Source of the DNA: Prunus persica
Lineage: Eukaryota; Streptophyta; Magnoliopsida; Rosales; Rosaceae
Assembly (NCBI RefSeq): GCF_000346465.2
Contig: NC_034015.1
Coordinates: 6,224,029-6,288,028 of the forward strand
Length of the DNA: 64,000 bases
Direction of reading: 5' to 3'
Made by a program: the position numbers and the translations under genes. Below the pieces are notes generated by a model. It did not search any database. It had not been told where the DNA came from and saw nothing but the letters and a program-made list of their open reading frames with translations. Positions 34,796 through 45,346 of this stretch are shown here, piece after piece. The stretch's first letter is position 1. Each line of letters starts with the position of its first letter.

Positions 34796-36184
34796 GTTGG
34801 CCAAGAATAATTTTGTGTTTTCTATATCCTCCAAATTGTTCCCTGCCAGTATGACGTCATCAACATATACAAGCAGTGCTAGGAAGTTACCTTCTTGACG
34901 ACGGACGAACAGAGAATAATCGGATCGTGACTGTTGGAATCCCGCGGCTTTGAGGGCAGTAGACAGCTTGATAAACCATTGTCTAGATGCCTGTTTTAAA
35001 CCGTACAACGACTTGTGCAATTGACAGACCCGATTCTCCCCCTTTCGTCCGAAACCAGGAGGCAAGGACATGAACACCTCCTCATCAAGGTCGCCATTCA
35101 AAAACGCGTTGTTCACATCCAATTGGTGGAGATGCCAGCCATGCAGGGATGCCACACTAAGCAGAACACGGACGGTCACCAATTTGGCAACCGAGGCAAA
35201 AGTTTCCTGGTAATCAATGCCTTCCACTTGACTGTAACCCTTTGCCACTAAGCGTGCTTTGTAGCGTTCTACCGTGCCATCGGCCTTCAATTTCACCTTG
35301 TATACCCACTTACAGCCGATCGGTCGTTTATGAGGAGGTAACGACACCAAGCTCCACGTCCCATTAGCCTGTAAAGCATCAACCTCAGATTTCATGGCGG
35401 CACGCCATTGTGGAATTTGGACTGCCTGAGAGAAACTCGTAGGTTCTTGAAGAAGGGTAAGTTGGGCAAGATATGTTTTGTGAGAGTGAGAAAGGTGAGC
35501 ATAAGACAAAGACTGAGAGAGAGGGTGGGCCGTACCTGAAGGGATGACCAAGTTCGTGGAAGACGATGGTGCGGTTCTTGAAGGGAGGCCAGACGCGAGG
35601 TGGAAGTCTTGCAAATAGGCAGGCGGTCGAGTGGAGCGACTGCTGCGGCGCGGAGCGATGGTGGGAGGAGTGGGCGATGGAGATGGGGAATGAGAAGGCA
35701 GAGCGGTGAGATCGGTATCAGGTGAGGAAGAAGGCAGAGCCGTGAGGTCTGCAGTAGGTGTGATGGGTAAAGTGGGATCAGGTGGGCCGGTGGGTGGAAT
35801 GGGCTCAGCAGTAGGGGAAGGCAGATGTGCTTGGGAGAGGGAGTCCATGTCAAAGTGTAAGGACGGGTCAAGGTGAGGGAAAGGAAGGTTGGGCAAATGG
35901 TGATGATGTGGTGACGCAGCGGATTGGTGAGGAATAAGAAAAGGAAATACATTTTCAAAAAAACACACATCACGAGAAACGAGCACCTTTTGGTGAAGGA
36001 TATCGAAAACGCGATATCCTTTTTGACCATAAGGATATCCCAAAAAAAATACAACGAGATGCTCGTGGATCAAATTTCGAACGACTCTGTGCATGGGTAG
36101 AAGTAAAACACAAGCAACCAAAAACACGCAAATAGGAATAAGTAGGAGTTTGGTGAAACAACTTTTCATACGGGGTTTTGCCAT
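34793..36184 (-). pseudogene. Copia 1 reverse transcriptase (RVT_2), frame-broken
   Basis: A Pro/Ser/Thr-rich linker of about 200 residues leads into RVT_2: NGTWSLVSLPPHKRPIGCKW, YKARLVAKGYSQVEGIDYQE, LHQLDVNNAFLNGDLDEEVF and the active site LLVYVDDVILAG. The frame ends at the LFLAN stop. It overlaps the integrase frame (35970-36184), showing a frameshift between them. Confidence 0.88.
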
Positions 36185-37745
36185 CGAGAAGAGGAGTGGG
36201 TGTTCGATTTATGAGGTATGCAGATGTGAGAATGGCATCCCCCCAAAAACGGTTTGGAAGCCCAGCCTGAATAAGCAAGGCACGGGCCATATTTAACAAG
36301 TGTCTATGTTTTCTTTCAGCAACCCCATTTTGTTGGGGTGTGTTGATACAACTAGTTTGATGCATGATACCTTTATCAGCATAGAAGCTGCCAAGGGTGA
36401 ATTCAGGGCCATTGTCACTACGGATAATCTTAATTTTGGAATCAAATTGAGTGGCAATCATATTGATGAAATTAACTAGAAGAGTCCTAGCATCAGACTT
36501 GTGTTTCATAAGATAAATCCATGTGCATCTAGTGTAATCATCAACAATGGTAAGAAAATATTTGGCACTTGAAATCGAAGCAACTTTATAACCACCCCAT
36601 ATGTCAATATGAATTAAATCAAAACTAGAATGAGTAGTAATTGAACTTGAAGGAAAAGGAAGTTTTGTTTGTTTAGTGAAAGGGCAAATGGTACACTTGT
36701 CAGTATCACAAGATGTATGTTTCAAATTTGGAAAAGAGAATAATGGAAGAACTCTGGGAGATGGATGGCCAAGGCGTTGGTGCCAAAGGGATGGGCTGGA
36801 TTTTTGTGCCTGATTGCATGTTCCTGTCTTGCCTCGATCGAGATAGTAGAGGCCCTCCCGTTCAATTCCCGTCCCAATCATCATCCCCGAACGTAGGTCC
36901 TGTATGATACAAAATTGGTTTAGAAAAAAGGTTACACAAGATGAATTGGCTAACTTGCTAATAGAAATCAAATTCAATTTGAAATACTGGACACACAAAA
37001 CGTTCTCAAGAATCAATGTGTGGGACAAGGCAACTGTGCCAACGTGGGTCACTTGTGCCACGGACCCATTCGGCAATTCTACTGTGTGATTAGTAACCGG
37101 CCTCGAGGTAGAGAACAAATTGGAATCATAAATCATATGGTCTGTGCATCCACTGTCTAAAATCCAAGTACTTTGTTTGCCATTAGAATTGAGTGAAAAA
37201 GCTTTACCTGAAAGGGCATGGGTTGTAGAATTACCAACATGATTAGCAGAGGAGGACCTGTTGTGCAGCTCACTCAATATCTGTTTGCACTCTTCAGCAG
37301 TAAAGGGGAATTGCATCTCCTTCCTCTCTGTCACACACGTTGCTGCTTGGTTCCCTTTGGAAATCATCGCACCAAACTCGGCCTCAGCCGCTGCCTTCTT
37401 CTTGCGGCAATAATCGGCTGTGTGACCCTTCCATCCGCAGAACGTGCATTTTAGGTGTGCACGGCAATTCTTGGCAGTGTGATTTGTTCTGTTGCACTTG
37501 GTGCACTTCAACTCACCCTTTTCTCCTTCGGATTCACGGCTAGAATTCTTCACGGCAAACAAGGCCGCATTCGGTTGTGCCTGAGCTTTACCTGCTGTCA
37601 CTTCCGATTGCTTCTCATGCCGCAGAACTAGGGAGTACGCCTTGTTCACTGTGGGTAAGGGGTCTTGCAACAAAGTGTTGCTACGAACACTTACATATGA
37701 GTCATTGAGACCCATGAGGAACTTCATGGTCTTCTGCGTGTCCAA
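35970..37745 (-). pseudogene. Copia 1 gag end, protease and integrase
   Basis: Begins inside gag (KFLMGLNDSYVSVRSNTLL), then two CCHC-like knuckles (CTKCNRTNHTAKNC and CTFCGWKGHTADYC), protease WILDSGCTDHMI, a GAG_pre-integrase segment (LWHQRLGHPS), and integrase with IHIDIWGGYK, FLTIVDDYTR and IIRSDNGPEF, then NTPQQNGVAERKH. The N-terminal gag is cut off from it by the 239-bp tandem repeats, which change the frame. Confidence 0.88.
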
Positions 37746-38275
37746 GTATGCAGCCAGTTCTTTGACAGATCCACGAGTGCAGATTGGGAAAGTGCAAACA
37801 CGGCCGCATCCGGTTGTGCCTGAGCTTTACCCGCTGTCACTTCCGATTGCTTCTCATGCCGCAGAACTAAGGAGTACGCCTTGTTCACTGTGGGTAAGGG
37901 GTCTTGCAACAAAGTGTTGCTACGAACACTTACATATGAGTCATTGAGACCCATGAGGAACTTCATGGTCTTCTGCGTGTCCAAGTATGCAGCCAGTTCT
38001 TTGACAGATCCACAAGTGCAGATTGGGAAGGTGCAAACACGGCCGCATCCGGTTGTGCCTGAGCTTTACCCGCTGTCACTTCCGATTGCTTCTCATGCCG
38101 CAGAACTAGGGAGTACGCCTTGTTCACTGTGGGTAAGGGGTCTTGCAACAAAGTGTTGCTACGAACACTTACATATGAGTCATTGAGACCCATGAGGAAC
38201 TTCATGGTCTTCTGCGTGTCCAAGTATGCAGCCAGTTCTTTGACAGATCCACAAGTGCAGATTGGGAAGGTGCAC
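37550..38275 (-). repeat. Three tandem copies of a 239-bp gag segment in Copia 1
   Basis: GGCCGCAT marks the units at 37563, 37802 and 38041, a constant 239-base spacing. The units are almost identical and cover the KFLMGLNDSYVS to AGKAQAQP part of gag. Since 239 is not a multiple of three, each extra copy shifts the frame, so gag cannot be read through. Confidence 0.92.
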
Positions 38276-38766
38276 AAAGCGTCACGTTCATCCCATAGTC
38301 CCTTCAATTTCGTGAAGTAAGATCCTACGGACATACTTCCCTGCACACAGTCATGAATCTCGTTCTCGATATTGAAGAGTTGAACCACGTTCACATGTGA
38401 GAATCTCTCCTGTAGTTCCAGCCACATCTGCCTAGCATTCTTGCATTTAATCACGCTGCTGGCGATGTCTTTTGACATCGACCCTAGCAGCCAAGTTTGG
38501 ACCAGCGTGTTGCAACGATTCCACTGCTGCCATTTACTTGGATTCTTTTCATTCGGCTCTGCGATCGAACCGTCTATGAGTCCGACTTTGTTCTTGACCG
38601 TTAAGGCCATAGTCATGGATTGTTTCCATGTGCTGTAATTGTGTTCGACCAATGGCTGCGGCACAAGAATAGCACCGGGTTGGTCTGAATAATGAAGGTA
38701 TAGTTGGTGATTGGGATTATCCCACTTGGTTTCCGAAGCCGTGCCTGATGGTTTGCTTTCTGCCAT
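37963..38766 (-). pseudogene. Copia 1 gag N-terminus
   Basis: Starts at the ATG 38766 (MAESKPSGTASETKWDNPNH), 50 bases from the primer site. The Copia gag core follows (LVEHNYSTWKQSMTMALTVK, LWDERDALCTFP) and it enters the first 239-bp unit, where the extra units then throw the frame. Confidence 0.88.
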
Positions 38767-38962
38767 GGAGGTCGGCTAGGGTTTTGTTGTGGTTTTGGTT
38801 ATTGCCCAGATCTATGCTCTGATACCATGATAGAAACTGATATGTAATTGATTTTGTGTTATTTTATTCAAGAGGCAAAGCCACAAACTTATAGATACAA
38901 AAGCATCCTAATATGGTTCCTACGATCAAGCTAAATCATTCACAAATAAGGAAAGAAGTTAT

Positions 38963-39454
38963 TTACAATATTGATAGAATCAACATTCTCCAGCATTGTT
39001 TTGTGAGCAGAGCTGTATTGAAGGACATGAAATCTCGAAAGCCCAGACCACCCTCTTCCTTCGGATTGCACAAACTCGCCCATGACTTCCAGTGAATTTT
39101 GGAACCATCATCACCATTCTTCCACCAAAATCTAGCCAAATCTCCATTAATATCTTTACAAACAGTAGCAAGGAACTTAAAGCAAGCCATGGGATACGCC
39201 GGAATGGCTGTAGCCACCACTTTAAGGAGGATTTCCTTTCCTGCCAAAGACAAGGATATCTGTTTCCAGCCGTCAATCTTTCTTCTCACTCTATCTCTAA
39301 TATAAGCTAAAGCTGCTCTTTTTGACCTTTCCCAAACCGTTGGCAACCCTAGATAAATACCAGCATTTTCTGCTCCATTAATACCAAAAATCTCACACAA
39401 CTGCTCTCTAAGGTTCTGGGGTATTCGGGCTAAAAACCATATTATATTTTTCAA
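38963..39454 (-). pseudogene. LINE reverse transcriptase C-terminal part
   Basis: YLGLPTVWERSKRAALAYI, KIDGWKQISLSLAGKEILLK and CNPKEEGGLGFRDFMSFN are the conserved end of plant L1 reverse transcriptase. It is open from 39454 to the Copia LTR; the last codons up to 38963 come from the LTR. The active-site part of RT is missing through 5' truncation. Confidence 0.85.
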
Positions 39455-40790
39455 AATTCACTTTAGATATAGATTTTAAATAATAATATTTTTATAAGAG
39501 TACACGTGTAATAATTTGTAGATGCGTCTTCATGAAACATGGTGTATCGTATCAACACCCTAATTCATCCGTAAAATAATCACAGTTGACATGCAACTTT
39601 CGTTCATATTTATCTTACTAGCAAGAAACAAAAGAAGTTTAGTGTGAAACTAAATATGAACAAAAAGGAAAATTGCATCATCATTTGGAATTTAAAATGT
39701 CTAGATTTAGTAAGGGATTTATACCTCAAGTGGTTAAGAGTATTTACACTTGCATCCCAGTTCTTAGGTTCGATTCCCCCATCCCCCAATATCTCTTGTA
39801 TAACAAAAAAATTGCCTTTTTTTTTTACAACATATACCAATTATTACCTCAAGTTAATTAACAAATGAGGTGACATATAATATAACACTTGCTTTATTGA
39901 TTACTAGGCTTTTTTTTTTAATTTATTTTTGAATTAGAAAAGATAATGAGTAGTTGTGTTCCATAAAAATAGGATTCATTATCTGATTTTTCTTTTAATT
40001 TTAATTTGTTTTAATATGAAAAATTGTGAATTTACCATATTATTCTCATTTAATTAATAATTTCAATTCTTAATGTTTGCATTAACCAACGGCATTTTTT
40101 GGTATTTTGAATGTTTCACAATTCTCTGCCTTTTGCTTTATATATATAGATAAAATGAAATGTTATCACATCAATTTGAATTTTAAAAGTTGGAATAATT
40201 ATCGGCGATTCTCAAATTATTCTCATTTGGATGTCTGTAGGATTATTTCAATTTTTTTTTTTTAATACAAGTGATTGATGAAGGAGGATTTACACAAATA
40301 TTCATTAATTGGGTACTGCTCCCAACTTAGTTACGACTATAGCTAGGTAAAACTTGAAACCTAGAACCTAGTTTTGAAAAGGCTTGGCTTTCAGATTTCG
40401 ACATTGATTATGAAATATGAAGTAATAAACAAGATTGTAACTCTTTTTCAATAAAGAGACCTACCTTCTTCTTTCTTTTTTTTTTGGAAAGAAAGCGACC
40501 CATCTTTTTCGATAAAATGAGAAAGCAAACAAATAAATTGTCTAGTTTTCTCTAAAGTGGAGACTCAATAATTTGACGTGGGTGCATAACGGGCGTGAAT
40601 TGCCCTGTGCGTGTGACCATTTTTTGAAAATCCTTAACCATTTTACTCAAATGTTCATGCAAAGAGGCTGCAGCTAGGCATATATATTTTCAACCAAAAT
40701 CCCATTTGAAAACTTCAAATGGGACTCTATCACCCATCATCATTCACCTAAATACATAACCTGAAGGCATACACCATAATAATACTAGGT
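39455..40790. other. AT-rich intergenic stretch with a possible SINE
   Basis: No gene. AT-rich with several poly(A)/poly(T) runs. At 39725-39777 there is a tRNA-like pair of boxes: CTCAAGTGGTTAAGAG (A-box-like) and GGTTCGATTCC (B box, 39767-39777), possibly a tRNA-derived SINE ending near 39840. No cloverleaf could be drawn, so it is not called a tRNA gene. Confidence 0.4.
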
Positions 40791-40797
40791 CTTTGCA

Positions 40798-41275
40798 CGT
40801 TTGGCTAAACTGGAGGCTGCAAATGCTAACCTTGCAAAATCCCTTGCCACCTTGCAATGGAATCTTGAAGTAGCTGAGGTTAATCAAGTAGCAGAACTTC
40901 GACAGCAAGTTGAGTTAAAAGAAGTGAACCATGAAGAACTCAGAGGAAGATCTCCGATGCTCATCAAGCAAACGTCGAAATGACAGGGAAAGAGATAGAT
41001 GAGCCAACATAAGTAGAAATTGAGGTCAAGAGAAGGCTTGCTCAGATGACTGACCATTTGATTCATAAACAAGCCCAGGTTGAGGCTCTTTTCTCCGAGA
41101 AAGCAACTCTTCTGTTCAGAATTGAGGCAGTGTCAAGGTGGCTAGATGAAAGCAAGTCAATGATTGAAATTTCTGGTTCCTCGTCAAGGGACAAAGAATC
41201 AGGCAGACCTTTGTTTGAAGACAGGTTCCGTTCAAGCAGGAGGCAAGCTCCAAAAGGAGTTGAATTTGAACAAAA
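40798..41275 (+). pseudogene. Golgin-84-like (golgin candidate) fragment
   Basis: Reads KLEAANANLAKSLATLQWNL and VAELRQQVELKEVNHEELR, then after stops and a shift (40981-41015) VEIEVKRRLAQMTDHLIHKQAQVEALFSEKATLLFRIEAV and a damaged SSRDKESG..PLFEDRFRS end. This is the C-terminal coiled coil of plant golgin-84-type Golgi tethers, just before the membrane anchor, which is missing. The parts follow without intron, and A-rich sequence follows at 41270-41300, suggesting a retrocopy. Not functional. Confidence 0.7.
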
Positions 41276-41517
41276 AAAGATTAAAAAACAAATTATATTA
41301 TACTATACACTTCTCAACCTATCACCCACATTCTCCCCTCCTGGTTAATGTTTCTTTATCGTCTATTTGAGAATCATGCATAGGAAGGTGGGATTTGTTA
41401 TGTGATTTGGTATTTATATCACACACGCAAAAGTCTCACACAATACACAATTTAATGAAATACATTAAAATCAGTAAGTTTTTTAATATCATGATACTTT
41501 TTCTTCTCTTTTAAAAG

Positions 41518-43215
41518 TCCTAATTGAATACCACCGGACTTCCATTAATTATTTAAAAATCTGTTTGGGCCTAAATTTGGCACGCCAAAGTTCAAAAGAC
41601 AGGCCCATGGTGAAATTACCTGCCCAGCCCAAAAAACTTGATAACGAAATCAGGATCCAGACAGGTTGAAAGACCAACGTGGAAACTGTCATATGGGCTT
41701 CAAGGATCAGCCCATAAATTTTGTTGGGTTCAAACCCAAGGGAATTAAAAACACACCCACGTGATTGCCTCAGCTTTGAAAAGTCAGCAATTTCAACTAA
41801 GTTAAAAATATGAGAGGGACATCTCTGAAACACTACCAGCAGAAGATCAAAACCCATCTGTGATCGGAGATTTTGCTCCAAAAAGCAATACACCATCTTC
41901 CAAGGAATTCACGGGTCACGCTTTTTAAATTAGAACGGGAAACAGGGAGCTGTTCAGAAAATACAAAAGAAAAATCAAACCGTCATAAAAAGCCCACACA
42001 GACGGTGGCGTCGGTTGAAATAGAAAGCTGCCACCCAGGAAACCAGGGAAGGGACTGCTTTAGGAGGTGACTACTGAGAGCTTATCTACCATGATTGATA
42101 AGAATCCCTTTTTTACTTTACATTATAGGAGATCTTTTTAACCGCCCATTATTTAAATTTGAAACCACCTCCCCAAGAGGGTCTCTTATAAAAACGAAGG
42201 TAGGCAAGGAAGGAAAGGGCACTCAAAAAATTCAACAATCAATCAAACAATCAGAAATCAACCAAAGGCAAAAAACTCAAAATGATCACTTGATCACTAA
42301 GAACCTTCAAACAAACTAGAGCAACCAAAAGCTCATTTGAGCCACAAAAGAAGCCAGCTATAGATCAGAACTTCCAAAGTTCAGACTTAGCGAAATAAGT
42401 CATTCAAAACGAGACTTCTCTCGTTACAAATTTGGTTCAGCAAAAGCCAAGACAAGCATAGTTTGAGTTTTCACAAATATGAAAACCTCAACAAATTTTA
42501 CAGTGCAGTTCCAGCTTGCTAAGTCCTCGAGAACAGCCACTTCTGCCCCTTCAAACTGAAGAAGCTGCAGTTCTGCCCACTCAAATGCCTCACGAAGCAT
42601 GAAGTAAACATAAAGCTCTGCCAAAATCGAATTTTGGTATCGATTTGTAGCTCAACCTAGCATCTGAAGTCACGAAGCAGTACGGACCAACCCATGTGCG
42701 TCCAGTCCAGCCCAAGCCAGAGCCTTCTATCCAAGCAGAAACGGAGTTCCGGCCGTCTTTTAACCTTCCTAGCGTCGATATGCATATTTATTGTTTTGTA
42801 AAAGGCAGTTCTACCTAAAAAAGCCCAACTTCTATCAAATATTTCTGGCCAGAACAGCCGTTTGATACTGAGATAAATTATGAAAGTCCTCACCAGTCTG
42901 AGGCAAGAAAAGAACTTACTTGGGAGATATTCCTCACCCAAATTCACAATCATTTGTTTTAGAAGTCAGTAACTTGGGGCGCAAGTTATCCACTCTAAAA
43001 GAAGTCTGCTAGGAATTACATTGCTAGCAGTGGCACGCTCACACACCAAAGAAAGCTGACTTGTCGACCAATAAATGGTCTCCAAGCCAGTGGGGAACTT
43101 TGCCCTTCCACCTCAGGAGTAAACAACGAAAACGGGTGACCAAAATCCTAATTCAATACCACCAAATTTTTATTGATTACTTAAAAATCATAATTGAATA
43201 CCGCTATACTTTTAG
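41518..43215. repeat. Short tandem repeat split by a solo LTR
   Basis: CCTAATTGAATACCACC... (about 41519-41561) recurs at 43147-43190, and a shorter unit (ATAATTGAATACCGC) follows at 43190. These are neighbouring copies of a ~43-base tandem repeat, separated by the LTR at 41562-43142. Confidence 0.6.
41562..43142. mobile_element. Solo LTR, 1581 bp, with AAATC target duplication
   Basis: Starts TGTTTGGGCC and ends GGTGACCA, flanked on both sides by AAATC (41557-41561 and 43143-43147). It contains no coding region; a TATA-like CTTATAAAAACG lies at about 42184-42195. No primer site or polypurine tract is adjacent, so it looks like a solo LTR left by recombination. Family unknown. Confidence 0.7.
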
Positions 43216-43560
43216 CTCAAAACAATCGATAACTTCATTATCGCATTAGCCAAAGACACCAAAGGCCAACAAAACAAACCAAAACGACAAACAGAAAATA
43301 AATCAGAAGAGAAAAATAGCTATAAAGTCAAGGCAACTAAAACCTGAGAAAACGAACGCAAAGGGAACCTCCCAGGCAAAAGAAAGCATTGCTTGGACCA
43401 ACATGCGTCATTATGGATGCTTTTCCAATTTAAAGTCCTTTGCACACCACATTCCCTCTGTTCAAATTAAATTCACCAAATTTTAACAAGAAATGAAAAC
43501 TAAACTAAATTATTGTTGAGAATCAATAAAAATCTAAGCTTTTTAAATGGACTTGGAAGA
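43216..43560. other. Intergenic, no gene seen
   Basis: A- and C-rich sequence without ORFs or recognisable repeats, lying between the tandem-repeat remnant and Copia 2. Confidence 0.5.
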
Positions 43561-43947
43561 TGTTAAAATTGGTAAAAGAGAAGAACTTGCAGAGAAATTT
43601 CTCTTGTGTTTTCATTGATATTTTAGCAAGTAGATACAAATCTTAAATACAAGAAAGGAAAAGCTGTACAAGTAAAGTTAACTAAACTTGTGCCTAAAGT
43701 CTTGCAACTGATTACAATCAGAATAATGGAAAGATTGCATAAGAGCAGATCCTACAATTATGGCTTGATTTAAACGTGACTAAAGAGATTTGCTGATTCT
43801 CAATACACCCCCTCAAGTTGGAGCATGGATATCCAAAGCTCCTAACTTGCGTAGATGGTGATGGAACAGTGCAGTCCCAAGAGGTTTTGTGAATATATCT
43901 GCAATTTGATGGGCAGAAGGTACGTGAGTAGTTGCAATAAGACCTGA

Positions 43948-44305
43948 TTAGATCCTTTCACGCACTGTATGAAAATCTAACTCAATATGTTTTGTACGCT
44001 CATGGAATACGGGATTTGCCACTATGTGTAAGGCAGCTTGATTATCACAGAACAAGGTTGCTGGTTGTTCATGCTTAATTTGTAAGTCTTCCAAAAGATA
44101 TTTCAACCATACCAACTCGCAAGTGATAGAGGCCATGGATCTATACTCTGCCTCTGCTGATGAACGTGACACAGTGGTTTGTTTCTTGCTATTTCAAGAT
44201 ATAGGTGCATCACCAAGGAATATGCAAAAACCCATGACTGACCTTCTTGTGGTAGGACACCCAGCCCAATCAGCGTCACAATAACCCCTCAGCTGTAATG
44301 AACTC
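43948..44305 (-). pseudogene. Copia 2 RNase H, C-terminal part
   Basis: [20 protein letters not shown] and [25 protein letters not shown] are Copia RNase H. Upstream the codons for [13 protein letters not shown] are readable to 44305, where the Copia 3 fragment begins. Stops interrupt the segment (for example near 44195). Confidence 0.82.
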
Positions 44306-45346
44306 TATGTGGGAAATATGTCTTAGATTTGTTGACAGACACAGGAATGCTAGATTGTAAACCTGCGGACACTCCTATTGTTCAGAATCATCATCTTGGA
44401 GAATATCCGGATCAAGTTCCAACTAACAAAGAAAGATACCAAAGGTTAGTGGGAAGATTGATCTATTTGTCACATACTCGACCAGACATTGCTTATGCGG
44501 TGAGCGTTGTCAGTCAATTTATGCACTCTCCAAGTGAAGACCATATGAATGCAGTTCTTCGGATACTTAGATATTTGAAGTCTGCACCTGGAAAAGGACT
44601 TATGTTCTCAAAGCATGGTCATCTAAATATTGATGGTTATTCAGATGCAGATTGGGCAGGTAATGTAACAGATAGAAAATCCACATCGGGTTACTTCACA
44701 TTCGTGGGAGGTAATTTGGTGACATGGAGAAGCAAGAAACAGAATGTAGTAGCTTTATCCAGTGCAGAAGCCGAGTTCAGAGGCATGACTAAAGGGATTT
44801 GTGAACTTCTTTGGTTAAGAAAGTTGCTTACTGAACTTGGGTATAAACCTACATCCACAATGAATCTTTTTTGTGACAACAAGGCTGCTATAGCCATTGC
44901 ACAGAATCCGGTTCAGCATGATCGTACTAAACATGTTGAGGTGGATCGACACTTCATCAAACAAAAGCTTGAGGCTAAAGTGTTTCAGTTTCCTTTTGTG
45001 AAATCCGAGGATCAATTGGCGGATATTTTGACAAAGGCGATTTCCAGTAAAGCATTCCACAATTCACTAGATCAGTTGGGCATTGGCGACATCTATGCAC
45101 CAACGTGAGGGGGAGTGTTGGCGTGACTTGTGGATATTGACTTACTTTCCTTACACACCAATAATTCCTATTATAATTGTAATTGATTTACTTTAATTCC
45201 TGATTTCCTACTGCAAATAGATTTAGGAATTTATTATTTACTTGCCCATTCAGGTTTCGTTGTATTATAAATATGACCTCCTACAAGGAGAAGAATATAC
45301 AGAAAATTCCCACAAACAAATATTCTCTCATAGTTTTCATATTTTA
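44306..45346 (+). mobile_element. Copia 3 fragment (RNase H end + 3' LTR) inside Copia 2
   Basis: Plus-strand, 5'-truncated: open from about 44309 (KYVLDLLTDTGML) through RNase H to the stop at 45108, then the polypurine tract GTGAGGGGGAG and an LTR starting TGTTGGCGTGAC at 45116 and ending near 45346. It interrupts Copia 2 between QGIF and SLQLRG with little host loss. No 5' LTR and no clear target duplication. Confidence 0.82.
44329..45108 (+). CDS. Copia 3 RT end/RNase H, intact partial frame
   Basis: 259 codons: end of RT ([21 protein letters not shown]), then RNase H DADWAGNVTDRKSTSGYFTF, LSSAEAEFRGMTKGICELL, FCDNKAAIAIAQNPVQHDRT and ADILTKAI. It lacks the RT active site, protease, integrase and gag, so it is a remnant despite the open frame. 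The lineage differs from Copia 1 and 2. Confidence 0.85.
   Translation: MLTDTGMLDCKPADTPIVQNHHLGEYPDQVPTNKERYQRLVGRLIYLSHTRPDIAYAVSVVSQFMHSPSEDHMNAVLRILRYLKSAPGKGLMFSKHGHLNIDGYSDADWAGNVTDRKSTSGYFTFVGGNLVTWRSKKQNVVALSSAEAEFRGMTKGICELLWLRKLLTELGYKPTSTMNLFCDNKAAIAIAQNPVQHDRTKHVEVDRHFIKQKLEAKVFQFPFVKSEDQLADILTKAISSKAFHNSLDQLGIGDIYAPT

Larger units (their letters stand above)
33721..38985 (-). mobile_element. Ty1/Copia retrotransposon 1, 5265 bp, inserted in the LINE
   Basis: Two 158-bp LTRs (33721-33878 and 38828-38985), ends TG...CA, apparently identical apart from any change I missed. Primer site TGGTATCAGAGC (complement of 38816-38827, initiator tRNA-Met type) and a GAGGGGGAG tract (complement of about 33905-33920). 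The order gag, protease, integrase, RT, RNase H is Copia. Near-identical LTRs imply a recent insertion, yet the coding region carries a 239-bp triplication, a frameshift and two in-frame stops, so it may have been copied in trans. Confidence 0.92.
32440..39454 (-). mobile_element. L1-type LINE, 5'-truncated, split by Copia element 1
   Basis: Minus-strand ORF2 remnants flank the Copia element: 38991-39454 upstream and 32440-33715 downstream. The order RT C-terminus, zf-RVT and RNase H is that of plant L1/RTE-like ORF2. A poly(T) tract at 32367-32374 could be the complement of the tail. The upstream part ends abruptly near 39450, as is usual for 5'-truncated LINEs. Confidence 0.8.

Noticed and set aside
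42095..42953. Small ORFs on both strands within 41562-43142
   Set aside because: They fall in the solo LTR, are short, and match no family I recognise.
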